The notes beneath the pieces are model-generated. The model was not told the DNA's origin. It saw nothing but the letters and a program-made list of their open reading frames with translations, and made no database searches. DNA of 64,000 nt from NCBI GenBank assembly GCA_030280995.1, contig JASXTE010000008.1, positions 5,289,001-5,353,000 on the forward strand, read 5' to 3'. Positions 55,026 through 64,000 of this stretch are shown piece by piece (position 1 is the stretch's first letter; the number at the start of each line of letters is the position of its first letter). The DNA is from Hemileia vastatrix. Lineage: Eukaryota; Basidiomycota; Pucciniomycetes; Pucciniales; Zaghouaniaceae. The translations under genes were made by a program, and so were the position numbers.

Positions 55026-56202
55026 TGTCAGTATAGTCTAGTAAATCAGTATGATATAATAGTGTTTATTTATGGTCCTACTACTTATTGATAAATGATT
55101 TAGTGATTAAACCTCAGGGGAAGACTAATAGAATAGTTATACTCAAATAAAACTCACAATACTTGGATTTTAATGCGTGCTTAGTGCTGGAAAATAGATA
55201 AATAAAATATAGTTATAGCTTATATAAAGATAAAATCAATTTATAGTGGCTTTATAATATATTTCTAAAGGTTAATAATTGTATATTAGTGTTTGTTAGA
55301 GTTGTAGTAATTGAATGATGATAAATAACCGGCAAAATCCCTCCTTACTTATACCCAAATCCACTGGAGTGCACAGACCTTCAATCCAGATGATGTCACT
55401 GCTATCCCCGGCAATTACAGCACTGTGAGGGCCCATCACCTCCCCATGGCGTCCTCTTCAAGCAGTTTCAACACCCATACCTCCAGTAAGGACCCTCCAT
55501 CACTATTAATAATAACACTGATCCATACCATAAATAGAAAATCCAGATAAAAGCGGATACCATAAAGAAACAGGTAAAATAAACAATCAAAAAGAGATTT
55601 AATGAAACTAAAAGCATATAAAGAAACAAATAAAATGTCCAAGCCCCCAATAACATCCCCAAGAATCCACATTAACCCAGAAACATCCCTCCAACCCATA
55701 AATCCGTGAATAACCATCCAAGGAAGTAATTTGAATTGTCCAAACTGGGTGTATGCACCTGATATAGGTGTCTATGCTTCTGTAGGCGTTGTGAGCCCAC
55801 TGATTTCGTCCATTTGACCTAAAATAAGCAGAAAAACAAAGGTTATAGGCTATTAAGGGGCTAAAACCCACTTATATACCTAAATATACATAATATACTG
55901 CATATTTCACTGAATATGAGATTTATGTATACATATAAGCTTATGTATGTCAATAATTACTTCATATCACTTAAGATAAGTATATTATGACTCCATTAAC
56001 ACCTTAATAAATATTATTAGGCCATGGATAAGCTATTTAAACTATTATAAGTTATATAATAGAATAATAATTATATATATATATAATAAAATAATATATA
56101 TTATTATTTTAACCTTATTTTTAAGATATAAGCCTAATATACTTAAGGTTATCTTATTTTAAGCATAAGAAATACTCAGTCGTAAGGATATTTAGGCTGA
56201 CA
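55026..56202 (-). repeat. 3' LTR of E
   Basis: Minus strand TGTCAGCCTAAATATCC...ACTATACTGACA. An internal GC-richer part (55330-55800) is shared with the other LTR and gives chance frames up to about 130 codons. Confidence 0.9.
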
Positions 56203-56240
56203 CTCCCTCACCCCAAAAAAAAACAATAAAAAAAATGTTA
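56203..56240 (-). other. U-rich box and polypurine tract of E
   Basis: On the minus strand a T-run with ATTG, then GGGGTGAGGGAG directly before TGTCAG. Confidence 0.75.
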
Positions 56241-59200
56241 AGACATTTTAATTAAAACTAAGGAGTGAAATTATAAAATAAAAAAAATAATTTTTATAAT
56301 ACATATACTGAATGAACAGTATTATTTAGATTTAAATGTTTTCAAGAGATTTTTAAGATCAGAGATTTCATTTTCTGGAATCCACTGGTCATATTCACTT
56401 GATTTATTTTTAAATCTTAATAGATACTCAACTCCCTTTTCTTTTGTAAGGTGTCTCTTTTTAAGTATCTTTTCAATTTCTGCCTTTTCAACTATTTCTT
56501 CAGGTTGCTGTTTATGCCTTCCTGATCTTCTTGGAAATAGAGAAGTATCATTAGAATGGTATGGTTTTATAAGAGAAATAGGAAATACTGGATGTTTTCT
56601 ATCATATGGTGCATATAGAATAACCTCAACAGCACTATTACCAACCATCTTTTTAACTACAAATGGTCCAATGAATGGATCTTTCAATTTAACATTACCA
56701 TTTAAATTGAAATGTAGCGTTGAAATAAGGACTTCATCACCCTCTTTGAACATTTGTTCTTTATGGGCTTTATCCCATCTTTTCTTTTCATACTCAAAAG
56801 CCTTATTTATACATTCTTGAGCATTTTTTCTGCATAATTCCTGCATCTGAAGAAAAGATTTAGTACCTGGATGGATATCCAATCTAGGTAACTTATTAAG
56901 AGTTTTAGCAGGGGTATTAGGCACATAACCCAACCATAACTCAAATGGCTTTTTGCCAGTGACAGAATGTACTGTACTATTATATGCAAATTCTAAACCT
57001 GGGATAAGGGTTACCCAATCATGCGTGAATTTGTCATTGTCTTTAAAATTAAGACCAAAAGCACAGTATCTTCTTATCATATCTTCTAAGGTTTTCATCA
57101 TTCTTTTTGCTAGCCCATCAGTTTGTGGATGGTGTGCTGTAGAAAGTTTTAATTGACACCCTGAAACATCCATAAGTGACGTCCAGAACTCAGAAGTAAA
57201 TTTAGGATCTCTGTCAGAAACTATTGCTTTGGGGAAACCTGCTGTATTTAACATTTGTGTCCACCATAAAAAAGCTAAGTCCTTTGCAGAAACCTCTTTG
57301 TGGGTAGGAATAAATTTACACATCTTTGTAAATCTATCTACAATTACCCAGCAGGAGTTATAACTCTTATGCCCTGCTATTGGCAAACCTGTTGCAAAGT
57401 CCATGTTAATGATTTCCCATGGAGCTTTTGGTTGCTCAATTTGTTGTAATAAACCAGCTCTTTTTCCTGTTAATCTTTTAGATTTTTGACAAGAATCACA
57501 TGTTTCAACATATTTCTGAACATCCTCAGACATGTTAATCCACCAAGCTGTGTTTTTTACTCTGGTTAATGTTTTATGGCTGTCAAAATGACCTGCTAAT
57601 ATATCATCATGACATATACTTAACATTAACTCCTTCATTGAAGGGGGAATTACAATTACATTACTTAATTTTTTCCTGTAATTTATAAAACCATCCTCAA
57701 TGGAAAATTTTCCTTTTTCTAATGCCTCTTTATACTTAATTGGTAATGTTTTTATTAAAACATTCATTGAAGCATTAGATGGATCATTTAATATTGTAGT
57801 TAATTTACTCAAGTCAGGATCTGAATTATAATTATCAAGAATTGATTGCATAAATTCATCCTCAAGATCTACAATATAAATGCCATAAATGTTAATTATC
57901 TCTGACTCAGGAACATAAGCAGGATTATCATCATTATTAGGCAGAGTTACTCTAGATAACAGATCTACATTAGAGTGCAAGGTTCCTGCTCTATGTGTAA
58001 TAGTCATCCGGCCTCTGTATTCTTGTACAGCTGATTGCCATCTAAACATGTGTCTATTAGGAGTTTTCATGTTTAAGAGTGACTTAACTGCACTACAGTC
58101 AGTTATTAACTCAAATTTTTGGTCTTCAAGGTAATAATTTAGCTTTTCAAGAGCCCATACTACTGCCAAACATTCAAGTTGAGTAGCACCATATTTCAAT
58201 TCACCACTTCTTAGAGTACGTGAAATATAGCAGATTACTACTTCTGACATTTTACCTTCAATAAGTTGCTTTTGATGCAAAGCAGCACCCAGTCCAATAA
58301 AACTTGCATCTGTATATAATACAAAAGGTAATTGGAAATCTGGTAAACCCAAGATAGAATCTGTCATTAAACATTCTTTCAACTTATCAAAAGCTTGTTG
58401 TCTTTCATTATTCCAAATGAAAGCTTCTGATTTCTTTATCAGTGTGGTCAGTGGTGCAGCAATTGATTGGTAGTTTTTTATATATTGTCTATAATAACCA
58501 CACATTCCAAGAAAAGATTGTACATCCTTTACATTTTGAGGAATTCCAATATTCTTTATTGCAGCCACTTTATTTTGGTCTACACATATTTGTAAGCCAG
58601 ATACAATATGACCAAGCACTTTTAAAGATTCAAACCCAAATTTACATTTTTTCAATGCAAGGGTCATTTTTATTTCATCCATTTTCTGAAATACTTTCCT
58701 TAAATGGATTAAGTGTTCATCCAAAGTTTAAGAGAACACTATGATGTCATCAATGTATACCATTAACCATCCTTCAATCATTTCATTATGGAATGTTATA
58801 TCCATTAACTTCTGAAACACTGATGGAGCATTTTTTGGTCCGAATGGCATTCTGACATACCTATAAATTCCCATGTGTGTTGTTATCAACAAAAAGTTCT
58901 GTGAATCCTTTTCAACAGGAATTTGAAGGTACCCCTTATTTCCATCTAGGCAACTTATATATTTAGCACCTTTAAGGGTAGAATGTATAGAGGCAATCCT
59001 TGGCAAGGGATAAATATCATCTACTGTAAATGTATTTAATGCTCTATAATCACCGCACAGTCTTTCTTTATCTTGTTCATAAGAGATTAGCACTGGTGAT
59101 ATTACACAATATTTTGGTGTAGTTTCAACCTTCTCAAGAATGTTCATTTTTAATAACATCTTAATATTATCCTCTATGTCTTTCCTCTTCATTGGTGAAG

Positions 59201-60289
59201 CAGGGTATGGTTTCTTTTTAAGACTAGCAGGAATATTATCCATATCACAGGTTAAACTAATCTTCATTTCATGATCTTTTACAAGGCCAAGTTCATTTGT
59301 ACCATGTGCAAAAGCCATTGGAAAAGCTTTAATTAATTCCAAAATATTATCTTTCTCAGTTTTACTTATCTGAGTGCCAAATGATGCTTTTGAAATTTCT
59401 GTTTCCAGAAGTTCCATCTCATTGGATTCTCTTCCTTTAGACGGGGAATTTGTTACTGACTCAATGTGTAAGACTGTGTTAAAAGAATTTATTTTAAATT
59501 TCCTCTTACCATTCATGCCAATTTTAAAATTGTTATTAGCAGGGTCTAATTTTACACCAAATTTAGTCAGAATATCATTTCCAATGATAAAACAGTTACT
59601 ACAATTAGTATTATCCATTACTACAAAGTCACAAGTTACCCTTACATAACCATGTTGGTGTTTAAAGAAAACAGCAGCTTTGTATTTACCAATGGGGTGT
59701 AGAACTGATCCAAAACCTCTCCAATTTTTATTTTGAAGTGGTTCAAGCTTAAACTTATATTCACTATCAATTTTCTGTAATGTATTAGTGGAAACAACAG
59801 AACCAGCAGTTCCTGTGTCCAGTACTATATTAACATTTTCACCAGAAATGATAGCTGGAACCGTGATAGGTGTCATTTTAAAGCTATCAGCTTGTATATC
59901 CTTAATGATTTCAGCATCCTCAAAATTCATTAAAGATTCATTTGAGTCCATATTTAATATTGGATTGTCAAAGATGGACAAATCATCTTCCAACATACAG
60001 ACTTCATTTTCATCACTATATGAGATATTGCTGTCATAATCACTTGATTCTTTACTTTTTTCAGTTTCACTTTCAGATTCATGTTGATTTTCAACAATAT
60101 TTATGTTTTTCTCACATTTGTGACCTTTGAACCAAGGTTTGTTACACTTATAACAAGTATTTGTTTCATAATTTTTAGGTACTACAGGTGCAGTAGGTTT
60201 TTTCTGCTTCTCCTGAAGTGTTTTTGAATTCTGAGTTTTTACAGGTTCAACATTTTGTTTATAAGTGGAATACCTTGTTTCATACTTAT

Positions 60290-60550
60290 CACTACGCAAT
60301 ATAGGGGGTGGACTTGCTAGCAAGTCCTCAACCTGAACTCAGATGGAACTCAGATGGAACTCAGACTGAACTCATACTGAACCCATACTGAACTCTACTT
60401 GAACACCCACCTAAAACTGTTCTTCTGAGTGGTGTTCATTCCTGATTGTATGGCTCCTTTATCAATAGCTCAATGTGTGTTCAATCTATGGTGAGTTTGG
60501 GTCCAAGGTTGCGGACTTGCTAGCAAGTCCGCCCCCCATATTGTGTGGTG
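60290..60550. mobile_element. CACTA-like MITE M2 inside the gag of E
   Basis: 261 bp. It begins CACTACGCAATAT and ends with the inverse of CACCACACAATAT, flanked by TAT (60287-60289, 60551-60553). Excising it with one TAT restores the codons for NHKYE seen in A'. Each terminus holds the perfect palindrome GGACTTGCTAGCAAGTCC (60310-60327, 60513-60530). Left subterminal DNA (about 60335-60405) has six to seven 11-bp repeats of the GAACTCAGATG type. CACT(A) ends, a 3-bp duplication and subterminal repeats are marks of the CACTA/EnSpm group. No coding capacity. Confidence 0.9.
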
Positions 60551-61906
60551 TATGGTTCAATAATATTTCATTGCAAATATTAATAAAGTCAGAATATTCA
60601 GTAACATTTAATGTTCTAGCTACAACAATGTCTCTGACAGATATAGGTAATTTATATATTATCTTATCTTTCCATAAGTTAAAATCCATATGAGGCTCAA
60701 TGGCTTTTAATATTTTGTTAAAATTCATTAAAAGTACCATAGGCTTGTCACCATTCAACGGATTATACCTAGTCTTCTCATAAAGTCTCTGCTTAGTAAG
60801 CCTGAATTTAGAACCTCCAAATTGTTTTTCAATAAGTTGTTTCCATTCAGCCCAAGAGTAGTCTCTACCCTCACTTAAGACAGCTTCAAACCATAATAAA
60901 GCAACATCCTTAAATAAAGAAATTAATTTTGATGTTATCTCTTCATCTGGTAACTTATATGAGAATTTCAAGTTGTCAATTCTTTGAATAAAATGTTGCC
61001 AATCAGAGCTGGATTCCCCATCATAAGTTGGGTACTGATCTATCTTAGGCCAGTTTTTCTAATTGGATTTTATCTCACTAATCTTAGGTAAATTCAACAA
61101 CTCATTCACTTTTGATAAATGGTCTTGTATTTCTTCCTGCACGGATTTGTGACTTACATTTTCAGATTTGACACTACCACCAGATGGTTTTAATTGTGGT
61201 GGTATAGGGAAGGAATGAGATTCACTTTTGCCAATGAAAGGATTATTATTATATTGATTATACTTATGATTATCCTGGTTCATTAGTAGATTGGCAGTTT
61301 CAATCTCAACTTTAGTTAATCTTTGTAGCAACTCAGAGACACTTTGATTTGTCTGGGCAAAAGATAACTTTGTTCTTGATTCAGTTTTCAATAAATGTGT
61401 TTCATATAATTTTTCCAACTCACAGAATTTGTTTGAAAGTTCATTATATTTATTACTCAATGAATCATATTTAAGAGTTAGAGACAAATTTTCTTTCTCT
61501 AATTCTTTGTTACGTGTTGCTAATTGAGAAATGTTTAATGTCAAGGAAGAAATTGTATCACTAGTGAGCTTAACTGTCTGTTCCTCACAATCAGTCATTC
61601 TATTCCACAATGCTGAAACAATTCTATGGACAGTTGGATTATTGTTAAAATATTCCATGTCCTCCTTTTCAATTCTTTCACTCTCCTGTGAACTTCTCAT
61701 CTCACTAGTAGGTGGTTGCAACTTAGGATTAACTTTATTATCATTGTAAATAGTACTGTTATTGTGGACAAAAGACAAGTCAGGTGTATCTACTCTAAAA
61801 CCTAAATTTCTTAAATCCTCCTCTATTTTTTGTACAGATTTAACATCAATAGAATTACCTATATTGTAATTATCAGTATTATGTTCAATCTGAGAGGGTA
61901 ATCTAC

Positions 61907-62453
61907 TTACCAAGGGATGGTTGCCAGTCCTGATTTTTGGCGCTTTTTTCCCTTGTAAGGGTGAGCTAAGGAAGTCAGATGAGGGGGTGGATCCCTGTTG
62001 CAACTGTGGCTTGTCCACTGGTGGTGAAACCAGTCCCATTTCCATTTTTCCACCAGGATTTTCTCCTGGGAGTGAGTTGACCCGCCTTGGGTAGGGGGTT
62101 GCTGATTTGATTGACTGGGCTGGCCTCCCTTTAATTCTGCCAATGCCTGATTCATCTGCTGAAACCCTACCTTTCAATTGTTTTGCAACTGCTCTACCTC
62201 TTTGAACATGAGAGATTTTGATTCCTCCAACTTCAGAACCTGTTTGGCCAGGTGGGACAGTTGATCCTGAAGAGGAGGAGACGTCTTTTTTATAGTTATC
62301 TTTTTTAAGAGGGCGTCCTTTTCCTCTATACTCATGCTTTCTGGCTGGGGGTACTGTTGGCCCTCCATGGTGATGTCCTGGAAAGTTTTTGTTAGCTTTA
62401 GACCTGGTATTATAAGCAGGCTTTTCACTTACACTGTCCTGGGGAGCACTCAT
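61907..62453 (-). pseudogene. ORFx of element E: spliced +1 frame with one nonsense codon (join 62453-62433, 62377-61907)
   Basis: Exon 1 (MSAPQDS) meets donor GTAAGT at 62432. A 55-nt intron-like segment (62378-62432), with a perfect branch-like GCTAAC and acceptor TTCCAG, leads to exon 2, DITMEGQQYPQPE, in phase. The frame shows SIEEKDALLKKITIKKT, LQDQLSHLAKQVLKLEE, then TGA at 62174 where A' is open. Beyond it come MNQALAELKG, the motif KWKWDW (62030-62047), a basic HPYKGKKRQK region and the final Pro-Trp with TAA at 61907-61909. Aligned with ORFx of A' the residues agree far better than the overlapping Gag frame does. One stop makes this copy inactive. Confidence 0.6.
62378..62432 (-). 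other. Predicted retained intron at the gag start of E
   Basis: 55 nt, GTAAGT...GCTAAC...TTCCAG. Length is one more than a multiple of three, as in the 58-nt introns of A', B and C. Confidence 0.65.
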
Positions 62454-62963
62454 ATTGTTAAGAATGAAAATATTTTACGTCTACAAAAGGAAAAAACTCT
62501 ATGGAATTAGTAGACAAATAGTATTAGCAATGATATTGATAATAAAAAAGCAATGGAGCTTACCCTGAATTTATATCTTTATTTATTTAAATAAAATGTA
62601 AGGAAATTTGAAAAAATCTGTTAAAAATATAATAATAAGTTTAACTAGACCTCTATCAGGGTGAATAATTAGCTTACCAAGCTTTAACCAAATACCAATT
62701 TAATTGGGTGTTATATTGGTGTCCAAATACCAAGTGAAATTGGGTTTATTTTGGGTACAGTTACTACTGTAAATATCTAATTTTTATGATAAAAAATTAG
62801 TACAATTATTTTAAGGGTTCTTTTCCGCAATCAATGAGTTATGATGACCCACTAATATGCAGCAGACCCAAATATTTGGTTAATTTTGAGCTGTACTAAG
62901 GTAAAAATCACGTCCCAAGGCTTATACTAAATAATAAGTAAAATATAAGGAAAGATCCCCAAT
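62454..62963 (-). other. Leader and primer-binding-site candidate of E
   Basis: Next to the LTR the minus strand reads ATTGGGGATCTTTCC, the primer-site candidate shared with A' and B. The leader has a short tandem duplication around 62685-62760 (CCAAATACCAATTTAATTGG and CCAAATACCAAGTGAAATTG). Confidence 0.55.
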
Positions 62964-64000
62964 TATCAGTAGAGTCTAGTATATAAGTATGATATAATAG
63001 TGTTTATTTATGGTCCTACTACTTATTGATAAATGATTTAGTGATTAAACCTCAGGGGAAGACTAATAGAATAGTTATACTCAAATAAAACTCACAATAC
63101 TTGGATTTTAATGCGTGCTTAGTGGTGGAAAATAGATAAATAAAATATAGTTATAGATTATATAAAGATAAAATAAATTTATAGTGGCTTTATAATATAT
63201 TTCTAAAGGTTAATAATTGTATAGTAGTGTTTGTTAGAGTTGTAGTAATTGAATGATGATAAATAACCGTCAAAATCCCTCCTTACTTATACCCAAATCC
63301 ACTGGAGTGCACAGACCTTCAATCCAGATGATGTCACTGCTATCCCCGGCAATTACAGCACTGTGAGGACCCATCACCTCCCCATGGCGTCCACTTCAAG
63401 CAGTTTCAACACCCAGACCTCCAGTAAGGACCCTCCATCACTATTAATAATAACACAGATCCATACCATAAATAGAAAATCCAGATAAAAGCGGATACCA
63501 TAAAGAAACAGGTAAAATAAACAATCAAAAAGAGATTTAATGAAACTAAAAGCATATAAAGGAAACAAATAAAATGTCCAAGCCCCCAATAACATCCCCA
63601 AGCATCCACATTAACCCAGAAACATCCCTCCAACCCATAAATCCTTGAATAACCATCCAAGGAAGTAATTTGAATTGTCCAAACTGGGTGTATGTGCCTG
63701 ATATAGGTGTCTATACTTCTGTAGGCGTTGTGAGCCCACTGATTTCGTCCATTTGACCTAAAATAAGCAGAAAAACAAAGGTTATAGGCTATTAAGGGGC
63801 TAAAACCCACTTATATACCTAAATATACATAATATACTGCATATTTCACTGAATATGAGATTTATGTATACATATAAGCTTATGTATGTCAATAATTACT
63901 TCATATCACTTAAGATAAGTATATTATGACTCCATTAACACCTTAATAAATATTATTAGGCCATGGATAAGCTATTTAAACTATTATAAGTTATATAATA
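62964..64000 (-). repeat. 5' LTR of E (truncated by the window)
   Basis: Matches 55026-56060 closely. Its inner end reads TGATA instead of TGACA. Confidence 0.9.

Larger units (their letters stand above)
56322..62453 (-). pseudogene. Gag-Pol of element E, broken by MITE M2 and two nonsense codons
   Basis: From ATG 62453 (MSAPQDS) the frame is open to TAG at 61059-61061, at the start of the capsid-like region, where the other elements have Gln (...NQKNW). It then continues to M2, inserted at 60290-60550 between the codons of ...LLNH and KYET. After M2 it runs on through the zinc knuckle CYKCNKPWFKGHKC, protease DTGTAGS and reverse transcriptase YIDD to TAA at 58728, where the others have Lys. 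From there it is open through RNase H, integrase (VSDRD, catalytic Glu in GLAKRM shifted to a Lys-containing variant) and chromodomain to TAA at 56322. In the last integrase motif the Glu of AERM reads Lys (AKRM), so the catalytic residue itself is lost. Confidence 0.9.
55026..64000 (-). mobile_element. Ty3/gypsy element E, decayed, runs past the right edge
   Basis: Minus-strand element. The 3' LTR is 55026-56202 (1177 bp) and the 5' LTR starts at 62964 and leaves the window, about 140 bp short by comparison. It inserted into the right end of G; the flanking 5-mer on the left is ATAAT. Proteins are closest to A'. One MITE and two nonsense codons break Gag-Pol. Confidence 0.92.

Noticed and set aside
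60287..60553. Extra Gag residues translated across M2 (for example ...THNMGGGLASKS)
   Set aside because: They are readings of the MITE itself; excision with one TAT restores the codons of related elements.
63406..63810. 134-codon minus-strand frame (and the matching shorter frames at 55436-55871)
   Set aside because: It lies wholly in the LTR of element E, is disrupted in the other LTR copy and has no recognisable domain; treated as a chance frame.

Overview
This window is a nest of transposable elements from a fungal genome. A rust fungus (Pucciniales) is the best fit, by inference. The evidence is: Ty3/gypsy chromovirus polyproteins ending in a chromodomain; a rust-type gag in a non-autonomous LTR element; a broken Tet/JBP-like 2OG-Fe(II) oxygenase of the kind common in basidiomycete repeats; a fragment of fungal-type fatty acid synthase alpha; short introns of about 55-63 nt with GTAAGT donors; and very AT-rich DNA. 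No rRNA, tRNA or CRISPR locus was found. The only candidate host gene is a multi-exon membrane-protein gene resembling DUF6534 (13606-15477, minus).

Layout. 1-1795 is the 3' end of gypsy element A (pol tail and 3' LTR). Its LTR appears to resume at 11525-11880 after being split by gypsy A' (1796-11524, plus), which has an uninterrupted 1957-residue Gag-Pol. 11881-17155 holds a duplicated repeat module, the DUF6534-like gene and one terminus of a CACTA-like element. Gypsy C (17156-29438, minus) is decayed. It is interrupted by a deleted PIF/Harbinger element H1 (18458-21065) in pol and by solo LTR S1 (27076-28249) in its leader. Solo LTR S2 (30217-31472) carries Harbinger MITE M1 (30738-31196). 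Gypsy B (31478-40201, plus) has nearly identical LTRs and a perfect GAGAT target duplication. A large Harbinger element G (40403 to at least 55025) contains a broken transposase, the 3' end of a fatty acid synthase alpha gene, a RhoGEF DH-PH fragment, LTR element F (45076-50952, minus), the Tet/JBP relic, a minisatellite and a broken Myb/SANT-like second ORF. Gypsy E (55026 to beyond 64000, minus) cuts off the right end of G and itself carries CACTA-like MITE M2 (60290-60550).

The main discovery candidate lies at the 5' end of all four gypsy elements whose gag start is visible (A', B, C, E). A short intron-like segment (55-58 nt, GTAAGT...AG) sits just after the Gag start codon. Unspliced RNA reads Gag-Pol. 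Removing the segment switches the same start codon into the +1 frame, giving a separate basic protein with a predicted helical region (here ORFx). ORFx is conserved across families in the motif KWxWDW, a basic HPYxGK region and a terminal Pro-Trp just before the stop, where the overlapping Gag frame looks less conserved. This would be a retained-intron, dual-coding system comparable in logic to spliced accessory genes of complex retroviruses.
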